DNA from: Undaria pinnatifida
Taxonomy: Eukaryota; Sar; Phaeophyceae; Laminariales; Alariaceae
Direction of reading: 5' to 3'
Assembly: GCA_012845835.1 (NCBI GenBank)
Contig: JABAKD010000005.1
Coordinates: 10,982,205 to 11,046,204, forward strand
Length of the DNA: 64,000 nt
Shown one piece after another: positions 36,606 through 48,600 of the stretch. Position 1 is the first letter of the stretch. Each line of letters opens with the position of its first letter. A program made the translations under genes and the position numbers. A model generated the notes under the pieces. The model had not been told where the DNA came from and made no database searches. It worked only from the letters and a program-made list of their open reading frames with translations.

Positions 36606-39600
36606 CTCACACTGGTGAGTTTTGGAACGGATTGATTCTTTTCAGACTTAAATTATCAGGGATGTGTACGGAGTGAGAACATATCCGCGGAGCGGTTTTT
36701 ACGGAGCGGTTCGATCAAATCGCACCGCTCCGTGAGATTTGTAGCGGCCGATATCCGCTCCGTGACAATCTGTGACTTTTCCCACAAGCGGATATCCGCT
36801 CCGTAGCACACTAAAAAAATCCGCTCCGATCCGTGACATTTTCAAGAGCGGGTATCCGATCCGCAATAATCCGTGAGTTTCCCAACACGCGGATATCCGC
36901 TCCGCTCCGTGACAAAAAAAAAAAAAAAACCCGCTCCGCTTCGTACGCATTATAGCTGCGCGGTTAAAACCGTGAACAGCGGTTTTTCTACGGAGCGGTT
37001 GGGGCCACTCCGTGGGTAATCCGTACCTACTCCGTAGCATATCTCACGGATCAAACCGCCGAAAGTAACGCTTTTTCCACGGTCGAAATTGTTCACAAAG
37101 CTGGATAATCTACCGTAGAACGCCATGATCTCACAGGGTATTCCTTGTATGGCGCCCATAGCTACGGCATCCACCCCCCGCCCCGCGTAAACAACGTAAT
37201 ATGAACAGGTGGTCATTTTGTTGTCTTTCACTGTTGGTTTAGTTGGTTTCACGTTTCAATTGTTTTTCAACCTTTTTCATGGTTGAGAGCCGAGTGAGAC
37301 GCTGCTGCTGTTGCGCGTCTCCTGCCCCGGCCCCCCGTCACTCTGTGCTTTATGATCAGCAAATACATGTTTACGTAGTCAATGGTCAATATTCTTCTTG
37401 ATTTTGTTTGTTTTGACGATGGATGCAACGTTTACATGTGCACTTTTCTCCTTTTGTGCTGGGCTTTTGGCAGCACAAGGTTGCGCAAACGAAAAAAAAA
37501 ATCCATGTTATCCGCCATTAAAACATATCCATTCGTACCTTTTGACATTTACTCGCGGATATCGGTATCATTTTCACGGTTAACCGTATCATCGCAACGG
37601 ATAACTGCTACGGTGCACCGTAGGGAAATGCCGTAGTTTTGTGCGGTTTGCTCGACGGGATGAGATAAACCGGTCGGTGAGAAAAACCGTGCGACGGATA
37701 TCCGCTCCGCAATAACCCGTGACATTTGTAGCTGCGGATATCCGCTCCGTGAAGATCCGTGACTTTCCCCGCAAGCGGATATCCCCTCCGCCCCGCCCCG
37801 GAACACACTCGAAAGAATCCACTCCGCTCCGTGTCATATTCAAGGGCGGATATCCGCTCCGAACTAATCCGCGAAATTTGTAGGGGCCGATATCCGCTCC
37901 GCAATAATCCGTGATATTTGTAGCGGCGGATATCCGCTCCGCGCGATTTTAAAATAAAAAACCGATCCGCGGAGCGGTTCTTACTCCGTACACATCCCTG
38001 ATAAATTTAACTAATACTCTCGGAATTTAGCGGTATAGCGGCGTTCCTCATTCCCAGTCTTGCGGGTGAGAACTTTGAAATTTCGTTTCGTATAGGGTAT
38101 TTTTTGCGGTAGTACATGGGGAACTGTTGTTCACCTGCAGCGCTGGGAATGACAAACACCGCCAAACGTTTGAGAGGCACAGTTCAGAATATGAAAAAAA
38201 CAAAACAAATCCAGCCCGAAACTCGCTATTTTCTGGTGGCCATATCTTAGTCTGTGGTCATAGAAGACGCCTTTTACGATAGAGGTATCCATTTTTGGCT
38301 TTGTGGCTGTACTCTTTTCGAAATGAAGGGGCTTCTTAGCCAAAAATCAGAGGAAAAGAAAAAAAAATCATACCTAGGCCATGGTTTTGTTGGCCGGGTT
38401 GCACTTTTCTTTTCTCTCCAAATCGACGCACTTTCATCTAAAGAGGCGTTTCTGTCAACAGCGACACGCTGCAGTAAACGCAAAAAAAAAAATTGGCAAG
38501 CTTTTGGCAACCTTCTTAATTCCCTTAGTTTCTTTTCGATCTTCGTCAGATCTCGAATAGAAAATCAAAGTTGCGAACAGCAAGCAGTAACTTTATTTTT
38601 ATTAAAAATTTGTCAACGAAGGACAAAACATGTATCGTCCAAGAACAAAACCTTTTGGTAAATAAACGTTGATCTTTTGGCAAGTCCAAATCTACAGGGC
38701 TTTTGCGCGGGTCGGATCAGGAGGTTTAAACGACGTCGGGTGCTGAGTCGGGTCGGATCAGGAGGTATTCGAAAGCTCACGGGGCTGGTCGGGCTGGGTC
38801 AGGAGTTTTTCGAATCTCACGGGTCGGGTCGGGTCGGGTCGGGTCGGGTCGGGTCGGGTCACCCTACCCGCGAGAAATGGCCCGACCCGTGAAAAGCCAG
38901 GCAGATTTCCGCAAGCTTGCCAAAATGTTGGTCGTTTCGTGGGATCAGGAGGTTTAAAACAACATCGAGGGTCGAAGTCGGATCAGGTCAGGAGGTGTTC
39001 GAAATCTCACATGTTGGGTCGGGTCAGGCCGGGTCAGGAGTTGTTCAAATTTTTCTTGTTGGGTCGGGTCGGGTCACCCTGATCCGATCCGACCCGCGAG
39101 CAAAGATCTGGCCCGTGAAAAGCAAAAGCCACGCAACGTTCATAAACTTGCCAAATATACGCGTACGTCGTTAGAGATTGGACCTTAGCCGCTCCACACG
39201 TTAGGGTTTTGCAAATGGGAAGACTTACTAACTCCGGTCTCAGGGAAGTTGGTGGACCGTTCTCCCCCACGGATCGAACGATATAGTAAGTCCATCTTGA
39301 AACCATTTTCGAAAAATCGAAACCAACTCAACGTTGTCCCCCACGCATGCATCCAACGAGCTCGCCAATCTTGGAACCATGTTCGATTTTCCGAAGCTAA
39401 TTCCAACCGCGTTTTTTCACTTGCGGGGCTGGAAATGACAAAACACCGCTGATTTTTTTTTCGGAGTCAATTTCGTTCAAAATCTTAAAAAGAAACAGTA
39501 TCAAGTACGGATCTCGCTATTTTCTCATCGCCGTCACTTATTACCAGTCTGTTTTCACAAAACGGGAAACACCAAATAATCTATCCTCAAAGGTCCATTT

Positions 39601-42600
39601 TTGACGGCACGTTGGAAATAGCAAAACCAAAAATGGCAGTTATTCAACAACTGTTCGTAAAGTTTTCCCATTTTAAATCTGGTACAGCAAAAAAATATCA
39701 ATATATATATAAAAAAATTTTTATTCATAAACTGGTCTACGAAGAACAAACTATGTCCAAGAAAAACACGTTTTTGTCAAGAGCAAACAAATCTTGGCCA
39801 TTTCGGCAAGTCCGAATTTCTTTACACTGGCCAAATATTTTTTATAAGGAACGGCCTTAACCTCTTAAAACCGTTTTTTTTTCACGAATGACAATGCAGA
39901 TTAGAAGACTACGCCGGTCTCAGAGAGCTGCTGGACGTTCTCCCCCACGGATCAAACGAGCTTGCCAACCTCGGAACTATGTTCGAATCTGTTGGATTGG
40001 GGGAAGATGCGGTGCGGGCGCTGCTGAGGCTAGGGAATCCTAAGGGGGCAATCGACGCCTGCGTCCGACTTAATCATTGGGGAAGGTATGAACAGATCGG
40101 AGGTGTTTTTGATCGCTTTTCATGACTGGTGTCTTTGTTGGGCAGACAGATCAGACAGGTACTGCGTGTGTTGGATTGTATCTTTGGTGAACGTTCTACG
40201 GGTCGTGGTTCCGATTCCTTTGGGAAGCATGCACTTCCGTAGATCGGACAAATCAGGTCAGATCCCTACTACTTGCTGACGATCTGTGCCCGTCAGGGCA
40301 GGCAGATCCCTGGTTTAGACGATCCACATGACCTATAGTGTATCATGTTATCAGAATGATCTGCTATACTGCAGTACCAGGAAAATGCTTTCTGAGTTGG
40401 ATCTGCACCGCACAGATCTCACACCGCATACAATTATGACAGATGTAGGACATATATGATTTAGAGGATCTAGATGACCTAGATCGTGGTCCGCCCGATA
40501 TGTATATTATAAGACATTATGAATGTGATGAACACGCCGTCGACAAAAGTTACGTTATCGGTGAATCTGTTTTTTTCCCCGGCAAGGTTCTTGACTTGAG
40601 GAGCTCTACGTATGCCTAACCCTAAAACCAACTTGAGCGCAAATGAAGTTGGTTTCCGATGAACAAACCCGTGTCCCCAGGCGTTAAAAAGAGCAACACA
40701 TTTTTGCAACACAAGAAAAGGCATTCCTGAGATTTTCTGTCAAGGAGCCCCCTTGTCATTTCAAAAATGTTTTCGGCCAAAAGAAAGTGTGCTTCCTCTA
40801 AATTATGGTAGCACGCGCCCGCCCGCAGTTGAATTTCTTGGTGCTCGACTATTTTTCTTTTCAGGCGCATACTATGATAGGGTTAAGCATTTAGATTTTG
40901 TTTAAAAGCATTCCGAACCGACGGGGCTGTAAGGCACATTTTACACAATATTCAACCCTTTTTCGAACTGTAAGGCATATTTTACACTATTTCCAAGTAG
41001 TTTGTCGCCATGTCGGGAGTGCAGCGCTATATCTTCTGACCGACGGAGCTTTTCAACCTTTCTTCGAACTGCGAAACATATTGTTCACTTATTCTAAGTC
41101 GTTTGTCGGCATGTCGAGAGTCCAATGCTCAATGGCCTTTTTTTGAAGAGGAATTACTCCACTCCTGCCAACACATGCCACGTAATATAGAAGGTGGACT
41201 CTTTCATTTTCCAAGTCTTCTCACATGGGGACTCTACACCCCAACAACACAAGAAAAACGGATTTCAAGCAAAATGAAATTGAAGTCCGACGAATAACCA
41301 GTCCCATGGCCAACGTGTTGAAAAACAAATGCTAGGGTTTTTGAACCAAGAAAGACATCCGGACTATTCGACCAAAGCTACGGTAGGGGGGTGGGTCCCT
41401 TTATAAGGGACCCGTTCTTGCAGTGGCTCGGGGTCACTCTCGCGAGTGACCCTCCTGTTCCTTGCGGTCATAAGCTTTCGTGCTGTTTAAATTTTGCGAT
41501 ATGAATCCTTAGAGGGATATGGTTAGCTAGGTTGCGCCAAAACTAACCACCTAACGTCTTCCGGTCAGTGAGGTACAGAGTCACTCATGCGAGTATGATA
41601 GTATGATAGCATGATAGTACCATAGTATGATATGATATGATAGTGAACACCAGGTAGTGAAAAATGGGGGCGTATTAACATCCCCCCTACCGTAGCCTTG
41701 CTCAATTTTTGGGTTCAGCAGACCCCGTCGTTCAGAAAAAAACAGGTGATCCTAAGAGAGTGCTACGTATCTCTATCGTAGCGCTTGTCTGCCGAAGCAC
41801 AACTTGTATCTACGTACGGTATTCTACATTTCATTTTCTGTACCTAGGCCATGGAACTGATTTCTCTTCGGGTTGACGCGTGCTACGACAGAGGTAGCAC
41901 TTTTCGTGTGAAATGGTTTCTGAATGGCGGGGCTCTTTAACCCAAAATCGTCGGTAACACGCCATTTGTTTTTCACGATTCTCGTCGTGCACTTAGGTAT
42001 CAGTTTTATTTTTCTCTAAATCAGTTTTTCGGAGGAACGTGTCTTGAGCTCCCAAATTGAGGGACCTCAGAAAAAAAAGTGGCGAACCTCTATCGTAGCA
42101 CGCGTCGATTGCGCTTTCATCATTTTTTTTATAGAGCTCTTCAAGCGAGGAGCGTCGGGAAAATGCTTGTTCCTCCCCTCCGTAGCGTGAATCCCTGACG
42201 AAAGTCTCATGATTCCAACAAAGCCCATGCTCGACGTAACAACATTTTGTTCTCCACTTTCGATTTCAGGGCCGTGGACCTTGCGGAGAAGCACGACTTC
42301 CCGCAAATCGAGGCGCTGATTGCGCGGCACACGAGCCAGCTCCTACAGAAAGGCGACCCTCTTCAGGCCGTCGAGGTCTACCGAATGGCGGGCAAGGCGA
42401 CGGACGCCGCCCTCCTATTGGCCAAACTAGCGGAGGATGCGGGTGAGCAAAAAAAAACGGGACCGCATTTTTATTTTCACAAAAAACCACTAAAAATACA
42501 CGTCAGCCGTGATATCGCGGATTTCGTCAAGAAACGTCTTTGAAAGCTTGTTTGTGATACTTCACTCCTCTCTCTCGTGTTCTACGGGATGTGTGTGCCT

Positions 42601-45600
42601 CATGAAGACCGCGGGTTCGTAAACGAGATCACGACCCCTGCCGATACTCCCACTTTTCTTCGGATCTGTCATCCCTCTATAGTGCGGAGCGGGTTGCACG
42701 CTTTGTGGCCAAAAGTTTTTTTCTGACATTCTGATTGGTTGAGCTCCTCAAGCATGAAACTATCGGTTGGCATGGCAATTTCACCAGTACATTCGTTTGA
42801 GGACTATTCATCGCTCAAACAAGCAAGTGTTGGTCGGATTGCGCGAACGAATGTCTCCGAAGCAATGTTTTGGTTGGGTGATATATTGAGTTCATCATGT
42901 TTGGATCCCAAGAAAAATTCTTAGAATATTCTGTACCTCTTCCGTGGGATGAGTCATGATTGGGGTTTTCGCGTGGAACCATCTGCGGCAAAATTTGGGC
43001 CATGCCGTTCACGTGCGTATTATTTCGTGCTTGGTCGACTAGAACTGGTTGAAGACGCGAAAACACCGGACGACGGTTTTCGTGTCAAAAGCTTATGTGC
43101 CACTACTGACCATGCGCTTACTTGCGCTACCGTTCTTTTGCGGATGATTGGGGCTTTGGCCTAAGATAGTCAATGCTTTCGCGAAATCGCCGCCATTACT
43201 TTTGCTTATTTGGTGGGTTATTGGGGTTTAGCGCATGGAAGCGTACACCTCGAATTATTCGATCACGAACCATGCCGTTTCTCTTGCGTACGGGGGCTGC
43301 GACACGCGCCCTATTTCTTACCTGGCCAAACCAATGATAGATTAATACGCGAGTGAAAATTGACCGTACCGCGGTTTTGGCGTGAATTAGCCAATCGACG
43401 CGGGTACGGACCACCCGGCCATTTTCAGGGCTTTTCACGGCTCAGCACATTTCTCGCGGGTCGGGTTGGATCCAGTCAGGGTGACCTGTCCCGAATCGTG
43501 ATGAAACAATCGCCTGGCCCCACCCGACCCGCCCCGTTCCGTAATGTTTCAAACACCTCGTGACCCGACCCGGTTCGACCTACAAGATTTAAAAGACCTC
43601 CTGGCTTGAACCGCAGGTTGGGTGATGACCGGTGAAAGGCCCTGGTTATTTTCGTCTTTTACCGGGTGATTGGCGGCTGTTTTTATAGTCCTACGGGTGT
43701 TTTGACGGTAAATTATAATTCATGTTGTTCCAAGTTTCTAACCACCGAGCTAACGGTGCTTCCCCGGGGAAAGCTTGAATTTTTCCCATGTTACACATTT
43801 TTCAGTTTCTCTGAGATAAACTGGGTTGATGGGTATTCCCGTGCTTGCTTTCCCCGAACCGTTTGGAGCAGGGAGAAGACGAGTCGACCCACTGCGCGCA
43901 AAGAAATTGCACGTGCTTGCCGCCTGTGAGGTAGAACGTCACCGAAAACGCGCAGTTGGCGGAGCTGGAGCATCTCGTCAGGTAATGTACGGGATTTTCC
44001 GCGGGTTCAATCCCCTCGGGAATCAAAACCGTTCGAGTTAGGAGGTGTTCGGGATCTATCCCGTTGGATTAGATCGGACTAGATTGGGTGGCGGGTTGTT
44101 GGTCGCGAGTCGGGTCGGGTCGGGCCGAATCGGTTTCGGTCGGGTCGGGTCGGGTCGGGTCGGGTCGGGTCGGGTCGGGTCGGGTCGGGTCGGGTCGGGT
44201 CGGGTCGGGTCGGGTCGGGTCGGGTCGGGTCGGGTCGGGTCGGGTCGGGTCGGGTCGGGTCGGGTCGGGTCGGGTCGGGTCGGGTCGGGTCGGGTCGGGT
44301 CGGGTCGGGTCGGGTCGGGTCGGGTCGGGTCGGGTCGGGTCGGATCGGGTCGGATCGGGTCGGGTCGGGTCGGGTCGGGTCGGGTCGGGTCGGGTCGGGG
44401 CGGGTCGGGTCGGGTCGGGTCGGGTCGGGTCGGGTCGGGTCGGATCGGGTCGGATCGTATCGGGTCTGGTCGGAAAGAAAGAGGTCAATTTTCACGGGTC
44501 GCCTCAGGTCACCCCGAACCGACCCGACCCGACCAGACCCGACCCAACCCGACCCGACCCGACCCGACCCGACCCGACCCGACCCGACCCGACCCGACCC
44601 GACCCGACCCGACCCGACCCGACCCGACCCGACCCGACCCGACCCGATGCTGGAGATTGGACCGGACTCGCGAAGCGCCCTGGTATTGACTAGACCAATC
44701 TCGCACAGAGCAGCAGAGCGACAGCCATGATTGTCTTGCCATTGTATGTTTGCTGAGGGTACATTCTAGGCGCCATCGTAGAAAAGGGGACGGCGCATGT
44801 TCTCCTGAGTCTTGGATGACATTGAAGCGGACGAATACGGAACAGCAGAGCCATCGTCGCAGAGAAGGGTGGGAGCGGGCGTGCTATATCGAACTCTGGA
44901 TGTGATTACAAAAACGAACTGATTTTTCAGAGGTGATGCGTGGTAGACGTGATAGCAACTCCTAGGCACCTCCTCTTGGAGATGATTCACCAAAGAAGTG
45001 GGGCTTGGGATGGCAACCCGTAGTGCGCCGGTATATCAAAACCCGTTGTATGGTGGAGCCTCAAGCCAGACAAAGTTCGACGGTCAGTACTGCGTCCGTA
45101 ACGTTAGAACTAATCGTATAATGGTTTCTTGAACAACATAAACTATCGCAGGAAGAAACGATTATGTAATTTTACAAGCTCTTGTGTACCGCGAAGCCCC
45201 AAACAACAACGCAATACTGCTGTATACCATGCTCAGCAAACAAGGCGCCAACGGTACAGCTAAAGGTTCTCTCGTTTGCTGGAGCCTTTCTTCTCACACG
45301 CGTCATGTCTCTATCGAATTGAATTTCACCAGGGAAGATCGGCGGCAGAGGTTGCGGCCGCGACGGCTGCCACGTTGCACACCCTCATGGCTACTTCTGC
45401 CAACGACGCAGACGACAAGAGAGCAGCTAAGGTGCGTCGCTTGAGTTGCGGCCACCGTAACAACACACTACCGACAATCGCCTGTTGCGGTTGCTTGTCC
45501 ACATATCCTTTTACAGCGCCCGACTGTTGCGGTTGCTATTCAACTAGGTACTTTCCCGGACGCATGCTACGCTAGAGGTAGCACTTTTTGGCTATTTTGT

Positions 45601-48600
45601 TTTCTGAACGATGGGGCTCCTTAACCCAAAATCGTCGGAAATTGGCGATTTTTTTTGCATGGTTCCCCTGGTTTACCTAGGTGATGGTTTTCTTATATTC
45701 GGTAGCAGTTTTGTTTTTTCTCCAAGTCAGTTTTTGGGGAGAGCTCTTCAAACTCCCAAATTGAGGAACCTCAGAAAAAACAATGGTCGGTGCACCTCTA
45801 TCGTAGCACGCGTCTCCGGGGCCATCTGCACGTTGAATGACCCTTACCCCGACAGCTAGTGCTTAGGGGAGCAAAAGGAGCATCGTTGGGTGCACGTTTC
45901 TTATCACGTGCTTACCGGGTGGGCACTTTAAGGAGAAAAAATATAGGTCTTTACGCCTGACACGGTACAAGTAGCACTTTTGGCATTTTTTTTTTTGTTA
46001 TCGGCGGGTCTTTGCCCAAAATCGTCGGATTGCCGTTCCTGTTTCCCATCTTGTTTTTGTTGGTTTTTGCATCTAAGTCGTGGGTTAGGTCGTCCGGGTT
46101 GGTTGCACTTTCGGTTTTCTCCAAATAATTCTTCGGGTGGGTCGTTCTACGGTAGCCCCCCTCAACTTTTCTTTAATGAAATCGCCGGGTTTTGAAACCA
46201 GCTCCTGACCGTGTCTCCTGAACTACGGTGCCTCTTGCCACCCCGGCGTAATCGTTCGATAGTCCTTTGAAAACAAGAAAATATATGAAGATATTTTTTT
46301 CATAGTATCCTTCCTCGTGTCGAACAGCCATGAGACGTTCGTTACAGAAAATCGCTTTTTTTTGGGGGGGGGAGGGGGGGGGGAGGGGTATCGTAGCATC
46401 AGTCGGGTGAGTGACTAGAGCTCCTCGAGTAACCACCCTCGTCAGAAGGGAAAAAATGGTGCACTTTTTCCACGAGCATGCGTCTGGAAGCCGTGTGACG
46501 ACTGCAGTATTGGCGCGGGCTGCGATGGGGGGGTCGCTGGTTTTGGCCAAGTCTCGTTGGCGGGGTTCCTCAGCCTGAAGATCTACGATATCAAAAGTTC
46601 CCTCGTGTATGTTTGCGCAGTATGGGTTCTGCGCCCGATTCGCGCTGCGATAGAGGTAGCCGTCTTCGATTGCTTCGTTGCTGAACGACCGGGCTCTTAA
46701 TCTATTAATAAAATCGTCGAAACACGCGTCAGGGGATGTATGTGTCCGATTTTTTGAACGGGAAATAGGCGCAAGGCACACACACCTCTGCCCCAGCACA
46801 GACGAATGCTACGGTAGAGATGTGCAGTAGTGTGTGCACCATTCTCTTTCTGAGACTCCTAACCTATTTGGGGAGTCTTTTTTTACGTCGTACACATCTC
46901 CCAAAAAACTAGTTTTTGTGGGAAAATCAAAGCTCTTCCTGATGACGGTGACCGTGACAATGACGAGGACGACGACGATGATTGATTGTGCCGTGGTCTA
47001 CCTAGGTACGTATGCAAGACCAAGTTTTGTTTTTTTGGAAATACAATGCAGATACGACGATTTTTGGTTAAGGAGTGAATCCCGTCATTCAGAACATGTT
47101 GCAGCCCTACAAGTGCTGCCTCATTCTATCGCAGCATACGTCCACGATGAGACTTGTCATGTTGCTGGCTCTCCCCATTCGTAGATGAATCACGAGACCA
47201 CAATTGTTGCATTGTTAGGTCGCTTTCTACCTGGTGACCAAAACGGGATAGTGGGGCGTTCTGGTCGTGGCCGCAGCTTCTGACCGTGAACATTGCATTG
47301 ATTACTCCTTTCACAAAAACGTCCGAAAAACTCCCTATTTTTGGTCTAATTCGAATTGTTTTCCCCCTACTTTTTATCCTGTTCGGATTTCAGGACGTTG
47401 TGTTTTGGGGCTGCTAAACGTATTTTACTTGCTTAGCAGTCTAGATATACGGTTACAAGTTCATGTTAAGGTTCCAAGTGTTTTGGTTTTTCGACTGCCA
47501 TTACGAGGGAACGCAGCAAACAAGACCAAGTGGGATTACAAAAAACAGTGGAATGCGTAGTTTTTTGTGTATATCGTAGGTACGTGGTACCGATTACTAT
47601 GTTCCTCCACAGCAAACGCTTCACCTCGCTTCGCCTTCGCGCTACGATGTATTGACTAGTTAGTCTAGTTCCAAGACCCTGTTCTGGTTCCGTGCCTTTT
47701 GTTTTTCGGCTGATGAACGTATCTTGACTATAACAACAGTCTATTAATAGCAACAACAGTCCTACGTATAACAGCAGCGCATAGCTCTTTTCGGCCTGTA
47801 CCCGTGTTTGTGTGGGAGACAAGAAAGTCTTGAATTTTTGTGAAGTTGAGGTGTGCCGGTTCAAAACGGTTGCGTAATTGGTCTCTATATTTCGTTCCCT
47901 CGTCGGCAAAAAGCTTAGCAGCGCGGGGACAGAGATTCGGAGGCATACCACTACCTATGATAGCCCAGCGCCACCTGTACAATAGAAACATTTTGCCAGG
48001 AAGCGCATATCTGTTCCGCAATTTCGACAACGTTTTTGCTATTGATCGGGACATTTTAGCTACAAGTATATATCGGATTTTTTGTGAAGTTCAGTTGTGC
48101 CGGTTCAAAACGGTTACATAATCGATCCTATATATTTCACTCAATCGTTGGAACAGGTGTTTAGCAGCACGACGAGAGATATGCGGAGACCTACCACTAC
48201 CTGTGATAGCCTAGCGCCACTTGTACATTGCAAAAACTCGACCAGGCAGCGTATCTTTGTTCCGAAATCTTGACAACGTTTTTGTTGCTGATCGGGAGAT
48301 TTTGGTGGTCTTTCTACTGCTGTAGCTTCAACCAGTGGGGTGCGTGCTACGGTAGATGTATCAGGTTTTGAGCCACGACGCGTGCTACCATAGAGGTGCG
48401 CCTCTTTTTTTTTTTCTGAGGTTCCGGGAGCTTAAGACCTACATCCCAAAAACTCATTTGGATAAGAATCAATTCTGCTACCGGATGAAACATCCCACGG
48501 CCTAGGTAAAGAACGAGATTCACGCGAAAAAAAAAGGCCTAATTTCCGACGATTTTGGGTTAAGGAGTGTCTTAAGTCATTCAGAAATCATTTCAGACGA

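Larger units (their letters stand above)
44040..44690. mobile_element. Family E element with inverted GGGTC/GACCC arrays, copy 11
   Basis: GTTAGGAGGTGTTCGGGATC leads into a GGGTC array (44110-44475), a ~40-bp spacer with TTTTCACGGGTCGCCTCAGG, and a GACCC array (44518-44646). The outer ends are degraded. Confidence 0.75.

Noticed and set aside
37549-37904. Overlapping - strand ORFs in the fold-back element
   Set aside because: They are produced by the GGATATCCGCTCCG subrepeats and show no transposase or other domain.
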